From Erpobdella octoculata (lineage: Eukaryota > Annelida > Clitellata > Hirudinida > Erpobdellidae): a stretch of 64,000 nt of DNA. Each line of letters starts with the position of its first letter. Within the stretch, counting starts at the first letter, position 1. The translations under genes were made by a program, and so were the position numbers. This document shows positions 43,961 to 57,273 of the stretch, one piece after another. The DNA lies in assembly GCA_963978895.1 (NCBI GenBank), contig OZ022247.1:21674860-21738859 (forward strand), in the 5' to 3' direction. The notes beneath the pieces were generated by a model, which saw only the letters and a program-made list of their open reading frames with translations, was not told where the DNA came from and ran no database searches.

Positions 43961-44759
43961 TATGTATATTTATTTATTTATATCATCAAATATAAAATAA
44001 CTCGAGAATGTTTCTGCAAATATAAGGCCTAGTAATGGATGGCCTGCCTCTTGTCAGACGAGCTGATCCACAAGACAGACACCCTTGATCTTGACGGACT
44101 GAACTTTTGATCCTTGTAGATTCTGAGTCAACATATCTTCGATATCGAATGAAAAGGTTCGGCAAGCCAAACGAAAAGTTGACTTCTTCAGATGTCATGT
44201 TACAATATTCGCAATCATTAAAACAGTGCATAAAAGCTTGTACATTCAACGACTGTTTCGTGGTTTGGATGTGATTTAGTTGAAATTATGACAGAACTAT
44301 TTTAGTCTTTATGTAAATCTGATTTACAAACAAAGGTTTTTGGATTTTTCATATGCGCAGGTTTGTTTCTCATGAAAATAAACACATAAAACTTTATAAA
44401 TTTAATTTTAAGTAATTTCTTGTCTAAAAGTATTTAATTACTAGTTAGTAATAGTTTAAATAATAAATGTCCGTCCATCCCTGGAAAGCCTCCAAGTGCT
44501 GCGTCTTTCAACCTATCCTTATCGCATAGAGTACTAAAAACTTACTATCGCCACTCTCGTTTTATTGACACGGCGCGACTCGAACGGAATGAAATTTAAT
44601 AAAAATGATTTTTTTAATTTTTTTAATTAAATTTATTTCGATTAAATCTAAATTATAATATTATAATTAGATGCGAAATTGTTTACTTGTGGCTAGAAAT
44701 ACATTCGCGCTGTTGTGCGGTGAACTTCAGACGTATAATCAATACCCCAATCAATAAAA
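43961..44759. other. No supported gene
   Basis: A minus-strand open frame at 43986-44249 (87 codons) has scattered cysteines but no recognised domain or splice context. The rest is AT-rich. Confidence 0.45.
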
Positions 44760-45165
44760 AAATCAACATCATCGTCATCGTAACTGCCGCCGTCGTCATC
44801 ATTATCACCATCACTACCATCATCACTACCATCATCACTACCATAATCGCTAACATAATCACTATCATCACCACTACCATCATCACTACCATCATCGCTA
44901 CCATCATCGCTAACATCACCACTACCATCACCACTACCATCATCGCTAACATAATCACTATCATCACCACTACCATCATCGCTAACATAATCACTATCAT
45001 CACCACTACCATCATCACTACCATCATTACTAACATCATCACTACCATCACCACCACCGTCATCACTACCATCATCACTCTCATCATTACTAACATCCTC
45101 ACCGCCACCGTCATCACTACTATAATCATAAGCATTTTAATATTCAATATCGTCATCACCGTCAC
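44760..45165. repeat. Compound (CATCACTAC)n-type minisatellite
   Basis: CATCATCACTAC, CATAATCGCTAAC and CACCACTAC blocks in higher-order repeats (for example CTAACATAATCACTATCATC three times). The long open frames on both strands are Thr/Ile and Met/Val shadows. Confidence 0.9.
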
Positions 45166-45326
45166 ACGAGAATGAACGAGTTCGTGTGACGTTAGTTGTA
45201 CAATCCTCTTCGCTGTAAATACACATTCAATATTTCAACCCGCTGACTCTCATGAGTCATCCGGGTTAAATATGTGAATAAAATAAAAAACACGACAAAT
45301 CAATAAATTGAATATTCTAGAAGTTT

Positions 45327-45332
<6 letters not shown>
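45166..45332. other. Short spacer
   Basis: Nothing recognised. Confidence 0.4.
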
Positions 45333-45362
<30 letters not shown>

Positions 45363-46344
45363 ATGAATGAATGAATGAATGAATGAATGAATGAATGAAT
45401 GAATGAATGAATGAATGAATGAATGAATGAATGAATGAATGAATGAATGAATGAATGAATGAATGAATGAATGAATGAATGAATGAATGAATGAATGAAT
45501 GAATGAATGAATGAATGAATGAATGAATGAATGAATGAATGAATGAATGAATGAATGAATGAATGAATGAATGAATGTATGAATGAATGAATGAATGAAT
45601 GAATGAATGAATGAATGAATGAATGAATGAATGAATGAATGAATGAATGAATGAATGAATGAATGAATGAATGAATGAATGAATGAATGAATGAATGAAT
45701 GAATGAATGAATGAATGAATGAATGAATGAATGAATGAATGAATGAATGAATGAATGAATGAATGAATGAATGAATGAATGAATGAATGAATGAATGAAT
45801 GAATGAATGAATGAATGAATGAATGAATGAATGAATGAATGAATGAATGAATGAATGAATGAATGAATGAATGAATGAATGAATGAATGAATGAATGAAT
45901 GAATGAATGAATGAATGAATGAATGAATGAATGAATGAATGAATGAATGAATGAATGAATGAATGAATGAATGAATGAATGAATGAATGAATGAATGAAT
46001 GAATGAATGAATGAATGAATGAATGAATGAATGAATGAATGAATGAATGAATGAATGAATGAATGAATGAATGAATGAATGAATGAATGAATGAATGAAT
46101 GAATGAATGAATGAATGAATGAATGAATGAATGAATGAATGAATGAATGAATGAATGAATGAATGAATGAATGAATGAATGAATGAATGAATGAATGAAT
46201 GAATGAATGAATGAATGAATGAATGAATGAATGAATGAATGAATGAATGAATGAATGAATGAATGAATGAATGAATGAATGAATAAATAAATAAATAAAT
46301 AAATAAATGAATAAATAAAGTAATAAATAAATAAATAAATAAAT
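45333..46344. repeat. (TAAA)n-(TGAA)n-(TAAA)n tetranucleotide array, 1.0 kb
   Basis: A TAAA run (about 45333-45363), then about 230 TGAA units with one visible variant (GTAT at about 45577), then TAAA units again to about 46344. The symmetrical TAAA flanks suggest TGAA arose by point change inside a TAAA tract and then expanded. Confidence 0.98.
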
Positions 46345-46746
46345 TAATCTATGAATTAATTAAAAAACAAGCAAGTAATAAAGGTTTTAAGCAAATTAAA
46401 AAAAACTGCCATAATTTTATTATTGAGCACAAATTTTAATTAATTTTCTTTTAATGTTTATTTTGCTTGTAATTTAAGTTTTAATTCCAAAAACACCCCC
46501 CCCCCCACACACACACACACACACTGATCCTCTGTTGATATCTGAATTGAAGATGACACAGCTTCGGTTATAACTTTATTTTAAAAACAGATGCTCACAG
46601 ACATCTGGACTCGACGATCATTTAAAAAAAATATGATAATTTCTGATCTCCACGACGCGTCTCTCTATCTCCTGTTTTCTTTTCCATGCTGGTTGTGTTG
46701 ACCGACTTTCCCTAACACGGGCATGCTCACATTCCATGTGACATTA
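46345..46746. other. No gene seen
   Basis: AT-rich DNA with a C10 homopolymer and (CA)n at 46496-46525. Confidence 0.5.
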
Positions 46747-46850
46747 CAAAGGTCAAGGTCCGTGACATTTGAATGTCAAGGTCCATGACATTTGAATGTC
46801 AAGGTCCATGACATTTGAATGCTGACGTTCGTGACATTTTCAAAACTCGT
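46747..46850. repeat. ~24-bp minisatellite
   Basis: Three to four copies of GTCAAGGTCCATGACATTTG, the last diverged (GACGTTCGTGACATTT). Confidence 0.9.
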
Positions 46851-47039
46851 GAATCAGAATTTTTTTTAAAAATTCGAATTTCTTGCGTTTTAATTTTTTT
46901 TTGCTTTATTACTCTCGACAGGCGCGATAAATCGAAGTTTTCAATCGATTGATTGATGACGGCTTGTAATTTATAATTTATTGCAAAGCTACAGGTACAC
47001 CTGTATGCTTGTAAACAAGTTAACGTTTTCTTCAAAATC

Positions 47040-47275
47040 ACACGCCTGCAAGTTTATTTACAAATTACGCGCTTGTAAGTTTACAATTGCATGTCTAAAT
47101 GTCTCTATGCCTACAGTTACCTGTCTATAAGCTTACAAATCACACGCCTGCAAGTTTACAAATTACGCGCTTGTAAGTTTACAATTGCATGTGTAAATGT
47201 CTCTATGCCTACAGTTTACCTGTCTATAAGCTTACAATTACGTGTCTATATATTTACAATTGCATGTCGCACTGT
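47040..47275. repeat. ~102-bp tandem repeat
   Basis: ACGCCTGCAAGTTT at 47042 and 47144. The unit includes TTACAATTGCATGT and TCTCTATGCCTACAGTT; a third partial unit follows. The 119-codon frame over it is repeat-derived. Confidence 0.88.
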
Positions 47276-48254
47276 CTCCAAGCCACAACCATCACCATCT
47301 TCAGTACCGACAATCATACTAAGTACTAAGTGGTTATACTATTATCACAACCGTTGGGGCGGATATAATAGAGAGACCTGGGGGTCTGGGACCCCCTATC
47401 GTTGTAAAATCTCACGTCATTCGGCACATTACAAGCAGTTAGTTATATGATCGAAAAGCTTAGGCCTAGCTATTTGCTTAGGGTATATTTGTCATAACGT
47501 CCCTTCATCTTGTATTTTAATCTGTTTTATCTATTTATATTGCTTTGAACTCACTTGACTTAGAGTACATCTAGGCCTAATACAAAGTTTTTTTCTAATT
47601 GTTAATGTCACTGTTATTCAAGTTGTACGAAATAAATAGATACAAATCTTAACTTTATTAATATTTTGCTGTGCATTTTGGTGAATCGTATAGTACTGTC
47701 ATATCAGATATAATTATATTTGTAGGTTTACACAGATACATTATTTCTGGTAGATCTAATAACGCCTTTATGATGGTATACCAGGTAAGACAGTGACACC
47801 ATGCATTGTATAAGACCTGACTCCAAATAAAGTCAATAAAGTTAACTAACTATATTAATCTGCTAAAAACTGCTACAGAAATTCAGTAAATGTAAAAAAA
47901 AACATAAATCCAATACAATAATGAAAACATTTTTCTATCCACCCGGTTTTGGACCAACCCCCTCATTTTTTCAATCCTGTATCTGCCCCTGCAACCGACT
48001 TAATGTATTGACCATTTCGAGATCACTCGTGATGTTCAGTCATGAAAACAAACCATTTCAAAGCCGTCAACCGGTCAGAACCGGATTATCCGAGACAACG
48101 ACAACAACGACGATGGCATTCAATGGTGAGAGCGTCTGAATGGTTGTCCTCAAATGTCATTTTAGTCGTGTTCGAATTCGGCGCGGTCGCGCATGCGTGG
48201 TTCTGCTGTTAATGGTGAATGCTTCGTGATTGCCGAATATTTGTCGGTTTAATA
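47276..48254. other. No supported gene
   Basis: Includes AATAAA near 47835 on the plus strand but no coding frame to go with it. Confidence 0.45.
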
Positions 48255-48278
48255 TCATCAACAACATCACCATCATCG

Positions 48279-48316
<38 letters not shown>

Positions 48317-48518
48317 GTCGTCGTCGTCGTCGTCGTCATCATCGTCGTCATCATCGTCATCATCATCGTCGTCGTCATCGTCATCGTCATCTTCATCGTC
48401 ATCATCATCGTCATCATCATAATCACTATCACCATCACCATCACCATCACCATCACCATCACCATCGTCATCGTCATCATCACCGTCATCATCATCGTCA
48501 TCATCATCATCATCACAT
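48255..48518. repeat. (ATC)n/(GTC)n compound microsatellite
   Basis: ATC and GTC triplets, then (CACCAT)n at about 48432-48466. Shadows only. Confidence 0.95.
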
Positions 48519-48674
48519 TATTATTTGCTTAGAGCTCTCGCTTGTTTGATCGCTTACAATGGTTTAATAAACACATTTGTTAATAATGCAGATAATAACC
48601 ATCCATTGCACGCTGAAATATGACTCTTTCGAAAGTCAATAAAATAAAGCAAAATATAATATAATATATTATAA

Positions 48675-49898
48675 TCTATATATATAAAAGAACATGTCCT
48701 GACTGACTGACTGACTGACTGACTGACTGACTGACTGACTGACTGACTGACTGATAATCAACGCCGAGCTCAAACGCCTCATCCTAGGAACGTGAAATTT
48801 AGAACTTATATTACTTTTATAGCGTAAACATCCGCTAAGAAAGGATTTTTGAAAATTTGGCTCCTGAGGGGAAAAAACTGGAAAACAAACTTTTTTCTAA
48901 AACAATGTATATCTCGAAAACCAAAAATGAGGAGATTTTGAAATTTGGTATATAGATTCTTTTTGAAAAATAAAAAGATACGTGTTTCACCATTTTTTGA
49001 AAATTCGGTTTCCCGGACCTCAAATGTGGGTTGGAAAATTGGGATATTTGGTTTTTAAAGTAGCTTCTACTCAAAAACTGTTAATGCTACAGAAGTAAAA
49101 ATTAGTATTTAGTTTCTACTCCAAAAATTATGAAATACGTGTTTTAGCATTTTTTGAAAATTTGGTTTCCAGGACTTCAAATGTGGGGTGGAAAATAGGG
49201 TTAATTGTCTTTTATAGTAACTGCTACTCATAAACAGTAAATACCACAGATGTAAAAATTATTATTTAGTTTTTTTTCTAAAAATAAAGATATGTGTTTC
49301 ACCATTTTTTACAGATTTGGTTTCCCGGACCTCAAATGTGGGTTGGAAAATTGGGTTATTTGATTTTCAAAGTAGCTTCTACTCAAAAACTGTTAATGCT
49401 ACAAAACTAAAAATTAGTATTTAGTTTCTACTCTAAAAATAATGATATACGGGTTTCACAATTTTTTAAAAATTTGGTTTCCAGGACTTCAAATGTGGGG
49501 TGGAAAATAGGGTTATTTGGTTTTTAAAGTAACTGCTACTCAACAACTGTAATTGCCACAGATGTAAAAATTTATACTTAGTATCTACTCAAAAAAAAAA
49601 GATATACGTGTTTCATCATTTTTTGGGTTATTTGGTTTTTAAAGTAGCTGCTACTCAAAAACTGTTAATGCTACAGAAGTAAAAATTAGTATTTAGTTTC
49701 TACTCCAAAAATAATGAAATACGTGTTTTAGCATTTTTTGAAAATTTGGTTTCCAGGACCTCAAATGTGGGGTGGAAATAAGGGCTGGGCTAATTTGTCG
49801 ACGGGCCGAGCCGAGACCTAAAAAAATGATCTCTACTATGGATGCACGGTTCAAACTCTCTAATTTCATGCGAGCGAAGCCGCTACGGGCACTGCTAG
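48675..49898 (+). mobile_element. Helitron-like non-autonomous element, copy 1
   Basis: Begins A|TCTATATATATAAAAG and ends GGGCACTGCTAG|T (CTAG at 49895-49898), obeying the A|TC...CTRR|T rule. A (CTGA)n microsatellite (48693-48751) follows the 5' end. The interior carries about five copies of a ~156-bp repeat (GGTTTCC at 49007, 49164, 49319, 49476 and 49749). The subterminal GCGAGCGAAGCCGCTACGG is GC-rich as expected before a Helitron 3' end. No Rep/helicase coding. A second copy lies at 51.2-52.4 kb. Confidence 0.78.
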
Positions 49899-50116
49899 TA
49901 TTTAATATTTCGATTGAATACGATCCAATCACTGATTGATCGGGAGACAATCACTGATTGACTTGGAGCCAACCCGGCTTTAACAGCGAAAGTGATCAAC
50001 TTCCAGTAGCTATCATTTGTTAATTAGTATTAAAAAGCTTTATTAATTATGTCGTTTCTGTTGCTTTTATCAGGTAGGTGGTAATACACAGGTGTGATGA
50101 AATATGTATCTGCCTC

Positions 50117-50117
<1 letters not shown>
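49899..50117. other. Short spacer between Helitron-like copy and (CT)n
   Basis: Contains a short duplicated CACTGATTGA motif; nothing else. Confidence 0.5.

Positions 50118-50213
<96 letters not shown>
50118..50213. repeat. (CT)n microsatellite
   Basis: CT dinucleotides with one G variant near 50177. Confidence 0.97.
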
Positions 50214-50215
<2 letters not shown>

Positions 50216-51211
50216 CATTTCACTCACCTGTGCTACTAGAACTTGGTGTTAATCACATAATAATCACAAATATCGAAATGACTTCAAATTAATAATTATT
50301 CCACCCGATGATGGTCGTCTACTGTGAATCGCTCAAAAATCAAAGAAACTCCGATTTTCTCTTGTTCTTAGTCCTAATTATTCAAATTATTCTGAACTAT
50401 AAATCATTATTGAGCTGCGACTTTTTGAATAACCATTAACGACTAGCTATAAATTCACAGTAGTTATTAAACTACCGATGAGGTCATAAGCCATAGGGGG
50501 AGGGGAGGGGAGGGCACAGCTCGAGGTACAGATGGTACATAAATTTACTTTTTCTCGAAAAGACTGCTGAGTTTGATTGTTTTATTCCAACAATTGCGAC
50601 GGATTGAACAATTATTCCGTCATGCGATCAGGTTTAAAAGAAAAACACTTTATGCAATTGAAAGTTTTTAAAGTTAAAGTATATGTATATAATTGTATAT
50701 ATTCCATTTAAAGGTTTTGTCGTCATTACGATGAGCCGTCAGAAACCAGCAAGTCTTATCACGATTCAGCTGATATACAGGTGTATTACCTTCTAATCAC
50801 CAGCCGCGTTGCCCCCGAAGGCTCACCCCAAAATCGTTGCAACCCCACGAAAATTGTATAATTACCAATTTTGTTTATATTTTTTAAGAGTTTTTCAAAA
50901 AACTTCTGGAAAAGAAATGGCTACCGACTAACTCTTGGTCATCGGCTTGGAAATAGTGTTAGACAAATTTTGGGGAAAATACCTGCGACTATCCTCCACC
51001 TCTTCAGTGTCATCAGTATATTTGGAAGGGAAAAGTATTATAAACCTTTTAGGCTCCCCCTCTTGCAAGTACTAAGCCCACTCCCAAGAAATGTTCGAAT
51101 GTATTGAATTGTATGTGGAATGTTAATCAGTGTGGGACTTTATGTCGTGAGTGAATGCTTTATAAATGATAAGTAGGTAATAAGCCATCAATGACAAGAC
51201 TTAACTAGTTA
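50214..51211. other. 1-kb region, no supported gene
   Basis: AT-rich; a 78-codon frame at 50871-51107 has no domain. Confidence 0.45.
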
Positions 51212-51215
51212 TCTA

Positions 51216-53195
<1,980 letters not shown>

Positions 53196-53483
53196 TCACA
53201 GTCTCAGCAAGTTCGTGACGAAATGTCCGCGCGACCCATCGCCGTTCAGCGTGGTATAAATGGTGGTCGGATCGGCACAGTCCGTCATGCAGTCGGAGTT
53301 CTGGTGAGCCACCCTGCCGAAGCGGCAAGCGTCGCTGACATCCTGCTGCTTGCATCTACGCGGTGCTCTCTCGTTTTGCTTCTCTGACGACCTGCCACTT
53401 TTTCTGCTTTCGCTCTTTCTCATACCAACTCCACCTTCATTTGCAAGCTCCCTTTTCGGTGGCTTCGACGATCCGCTCCCCAT
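53196..53483 (-). CDS. Small protein with N-myristoylation-like start and four C-terminal Cys (unknown)
   Basis: 95 residues from ATG at 53483 (A at -3, G at +4) to TGA at 53196. It begins MGSGSSKPPKR, which fits the MGxxxS N-myristoylation pattern followed by basic residues, as in membrane-anchored signalling proteins. Residues 10-43 are Arg/Lys/Ser/Glu-rich and probably disordered. Residues 44-95 look more ordered, with cysteines at 44, 53, 65 and 69 and the segment DPTTIYTTLNGDGSR. GC content and codon use are richer than the flanks, arguing for a real gene. I recognise no family. It lies at the left of a loose minus-strand cluster of short genes (57.3, 59.1, 61.5 kb). It could be a single-exon gene or the first exon of a longer one. 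Confidence 0.52.
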   Translation of the reverse strand: MGSGSSKPPKRELANEGGVGMRKSESRKSGRSSEKQNERAPRRCKQQDVSDACRFGRVAHQNSDCMTDCADPTTIYTTLNGDGSRGHFVTNLLRL

Positions 53484-55302
53484 TGTAACTGTTGTTTTTT
53501 TTTTATTAATTTCTTCCGTTTATTCAATTTTTTTTTATTTACTCAAATTGGCTGTTTTTTGTTTTGTTTGTTATCAGAGATTATTTCAATGACGATGGTT
53601 GACGTCAAAGAAAGTTTCTTAGCTTTTTTTCTGTCAAAGATTTAAAATACGTTTTTAATAATTGCAAGAAATGTAAATGCCTAAATTAATCATTTGTAAT
53701 GCTATTATGATCATTATTATAATTTTTATTATTGATATTATCATTATCATTGCCATCAACGTAATATATTTCTTATAATGGTTATAATCCTTTATATGAC
53801 AGCCAGGTTTTTTTCAAAGCAGTTAAGACTAACTTTTCTTCGTTTAGATTTCTTAATATATATTAAAAATTCCATGGTTTAGACAATTATATTTTATAAT
53901 GGCAATCCTAATCCTATGTGACCGTTGGAAAAGTCTGTTTTAGGTTGTGTGCCCTCTAGTGAATACTTTATCATTTTGATGCATTCGCTAGATGTCACTA
54001 AATCTAAATAAAGTGACACCTACCGAATATTTCTAAATCAAGATTTCTAGGTTTAGGCCTTAGACTTTAGTATTTAATGTTTTGACTACTAGATTCCAGG
54101 TTTTTCGCTAAGTGGTGCTTTTCACTCAAATTTGTCGGTAGATATTTAAATCTATTCGCTAGAAGTTGTACTAATTTTTAGAAGTAATTGAAAGAAAGAA
54201 TGTCTCAAAGTCTCAATTACTTTAATTAGAACATAATTTTTACACTCTTTCAATTAACTTGCATATCTTGTTTTCAACTTTCACTCATTTCCCGATCTCG
54301 AATCAAGATTAATTTACTTATACGTATTGATCTTCAATAAAATTAACTAATTGTTTGCAGCATTTTTAGTGCTAATTATACCTCGGTGAGACATAAAACC
54401 CTGTTCGTTTTGTGGCTCAAGCTAGTTAAACTTTAGCAAAGTTTTTACATTTCATATATTAGAAAGACTAAGTTAAAATAAATAGTCAAGATCCCAAAAT
54501 AATAAAATTTGTGAGTGCCTTGTTGTTTTAAAATGCACCAAAAAAGTGATAACGAGATTATCTTTTAATTTACTTGGCTATGCCGCCATGGTGATAATAG
54601 TAATAAAACAAATAGGCTAAAAACTTAAAAAAAAACTAATTTTTACTGCAAATGCAAAGTCAATTAAAACTTAAATTTATTATTTGCTTTTGTGACTTTA
54701 TAACTTAAAAATCTGTGTTAATAATAATAAGAATTATCAACAATTATTGTGTTGTTATATTACGGCGACGAAGACGCATACATTCTGCATGTTATGTGCT
54801 AAAGTTTTATAGTTCATATATGTTTTATTTACATATTCAAAAACTAAATTAAAACGCCTTTTTATTTCGAATGCACTGAAAAGAAAATTTTGATCACAGG
54901 GTTGTCCAAAGTTTAAAAAGATTAAAACGAAATTATATAAAGAACTTTTTGAAACACTTTTTTAATTCCAAATGCACTTGAAGAAAAATAAAAAGTTCCT
55001 TGAATTTTCATTGAAATTTTTTATGAATAAAATTAAAAACGTGGGGTGGTCGTTTATTATTTTTTTTATTTAATTAAAATTTCATTTATTTAAACGATTT
55101 CGATTAAACAGACAAGTGACACGGCGATTTTGTTTCAAATCTTATCAAATGTCAATATTCTCGATTGATTAACAACAAAAAGATTTTTTTCTTCTAAGGC
55201 ATTTAGAATTAGAATGGTTTTTTTTAGAAAGTGTATTTTTTATTCATTTGGTTTTAATTTACAGTTTTCAGCGCTGTGATACTTCTTCCCTCGGCAGAGA
55301 AC
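53484..55302. other. 1.8-kb AT-rich region, no gene seen
   Basis: Contains upstream sequence of the 53.2-kb gene. No frames or repeats of note. Confidence 0.5.
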
Positions 55303-55310
55303 ATCAGACC

Positions 55311-55509
55311 TAGAAATGGACATGGGCTGGGTACAATTTTGTTGACACATGCGTGGGTTGGATTGGGTTAAAAAAAAATTTAATTGAAAAAAAATTTAAC
55401 TGTGGGTTGTGTTGGGTTACAAAAATTTAACGTTTCAAGTGGGTCAGGCTGGGTTGGGTTGAGAAAATGGTGAGTTGGGTTACCAAAAATAGACCCAGGT
55501 CCACCTCTG
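55311..55509 (-). mobile_element. hAT-like MITE, CCCAACCC family, copy 4
   Basis: Starts TAGAAATGGACATGGG and ends GGTCCACCTCTG. The left 8-mer ATCAGACC (55303-55310) recurs perfectly as ATCAGACC at 56377-56384 once the second element (55512-56370) and one copy of its own duplication are set aside. This shows the target duplication of this MITE was split by a later insertion. Confidence 0.8.
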
Positions 55510-55511
55510 AT

Positions 55512-56370
55512 CAGAGGCGTAGCGAGGGTTTTTGGCGCCCGGGGCGAAACTATAAATTTTGCGCCCCCCCCCGGCGCCCCCGGCCCTCCCCCCGTTGCAA
55601 TGAAGAAGTTAAAGTTAAACGTTACGTGTCCTATTGTTCTTATCATTTGACTTTTGTTAAGAAAAAGATTCGATGTTTACTTCGTTCATACCTAAAAGTG
55701 TAGGTTTATATGCATGCGTTTTGGCGCCATCTTTTCGCGATCAGTATTTGAAAAAAAATGCGGCAAGCACAAATTTTATTTAAAATACCGTAAAGAACAG
55801 AAATAAATTTTTTAAAAATCCACAAAACTCAGTGAGAATAAATGTAATAAATAAATGTCAATAAATGCACACACTGATGAAATTAAATATGGTCAGGCTG
55901 TGTGTCATAAACTTGATGTCATAAAGGAGGTGTGCTGCACAGGGCACAGACGTTCTAGATAGCAAGAGCAGCTTTCAAAACATTGGCTCTACTTCAACGA
56001 TGTGAAATGACTGGTGGCTGGAGCATGAAGGGGTCACCAAGTTCCACCTTGCCTGAGCCGGAGATCTGTGCTTAAATTGTGGCTGGTGGGTTTGAAATGA
56101 AACACATGAGTGACATGGCTCTCTCCCTTCCTAAGAACCTAACAAGTTTGATGCTGCAGAACAACTAAATGGACTGAAGCAGCAGATTTATAACTAGACT
56201 GTGGACGACATCCTGATGCAAGGAAGGAAACTACTGTTTTTTTTTTGCATCTTACGCAAACTTTGAGAGTTAGTCTAGCATGAATATACTGTATCTTCTT
56301 CTTCGGCGCCCCCCCCCCAAGATGGCGCCCGGGGCAGCTCGCCCCCCCGCCCCCCCTAGCTACGCCCCTG
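55512..56370. mobile_element. hAT-like element nested at the edge of the MITE
   Basis: An 859-bp element starting CAGAGGCGTAGCGAGG and ending CCTAGCTACGCCCCTG (reverse complement CAGGGGCGTAGCTAGG). A perfect 8-bp target duplication CCTCTGAT lies at 55504-55511 and 56371-56378. Subterminal GGCGCCCGGGGC blocks occur in inverted orientation at both ends. CAGGGGCGTAGC-type termini with 8-bp duplications are characteristic of hAT elements. The interior encodes no recognisable transposase, so it is non-autonomous. Confidence 0.85.
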
Positions 56371-56384
56371 CCTCTGATCAGACC

Positions 56385-56580
56385 CACTCTAAAAAACCCT
56401 TTTAAAAAACCTCTTTGAAACGGAACTGGAAGAAAACCAATTGCTTGCCATCCGTTATAACTTTATTAATTTTATTTTTTACACTATATGGAAAATTCAA
56501 ACTCAGAATTTGTACCTTTATTTAAAAATATTAGTGAAATTAAAAAAAAATTATTTTGAATCCTTTTATGCGACTACCTA
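56385..56580. other. Short spacer
   Basis: AT-rich, nothing recognised. Confidence 0.5.
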
Positions 56581-56656
56581 GGTCAGGGTTAGGGGTATGG
56601 ATAGGGTTAGGGCTAGGGTTAGGGTTAGGGTTAGGGTTATGGTTATGGTTATGGTT
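56581..56656. repeat. Interstitial (TTAGGG)n tract
   Basis: Five to six TTAGGG-type units with variants (GGGGTA, GGGCTA) followed by (GGTTAT)n. This is the canonical vertebrate and mollusc-type telomere motif in an internal position; it is too short and flanked by ordinary DNA to be a chromosome end. Confidence 0.85.
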
Positions 56657-57221
56657 TAATTTTATTACGGGATTGCAATTTTACCGATTGTAATCACGGC
56701 GAACCGCCGGGGCAATAGCAGCGACCCTTGCCATCATCAATTGCCGTCTAAACGAGTTTACAACACTTATGAATGGATATTTATGGAACATAACACCAGG
56801 ATCATTCATATGTATATTCAGATGAGTATAAAACATGGGAATACATACAAATATTTAGATGATCATATTTATTAAGAGATTATTCAAAGAATATTTAATT
56901 ATGTGAACATTAAAGGAATGTAAAACCTTGGAAAAAATAATTAAATAAGCATAACACCTAAGAATGAATAACTGTATAAGCCTACCACCAGGGAATGAAT
57001 ATTCATATGAGAATAACACTAGGGAATGAGTTTTTAATGAGTATAATCCATCAATGCTGAAACAATACGGGCTTAAACGTCTAAAAAATTATATATTCAA
57101 CAAAATGGTATATGAGCCATTTAAAAGCTATTCACACAGTCATCTTGTATACTGAATTAACCAACCACAGTTTTCTTCATTCATATTTGCAGCTTAGAAA
57201 AAAAAACAGCCAAAAATGTAC
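56657..57221. other. No supported gene
   Basis: AT-rich with recurring GAATGAAT/ATATG motifs; downstream region of the next minus-strand gene. Confidence 0.45.
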
Positions 57222-57222
57222 T

Positions 57223-57228
57223 TTTAAT
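57223..57228 (-). promoter_or_regulatory. Possible poly(A) signal ATTAAA
   Basis: ATTAAA on the minus strand about 45 nt past the stop of the Cys-rich gene. Position is right, but the hexamer is common in AT-rich DNA. Confidence 0.3.
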
Positions 57229-57273
57229 TCCAATGTTGTCGGAGCCTAGCCGTAACCGTTGTCTTTTTCGATT

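Noticed and set aside
43986..44249. 87-codon minus-strand frame as a gene or LINE fragment
   Set aside because: Scattered Cys and an RYVD string are not enough; no reverse-transcriptase motif order or splice context.
44683..45175. 160-codon frames on both strands over the CATCACTAC repeat
   Set aside because: Repeat-driven, Thr/Ile-rich one way and Met/Val-rich the other, no non-repetitive coding part.
47091..47450. 119-codon plus-strand frame
   Set aside because: Largely encoded by the ~102-bp tandem repeat and lacking any domain.
56581..56656. Chromosome end
   Set aside because: Only a few TTAGGG units with ordinary DNA and genes on both sides.
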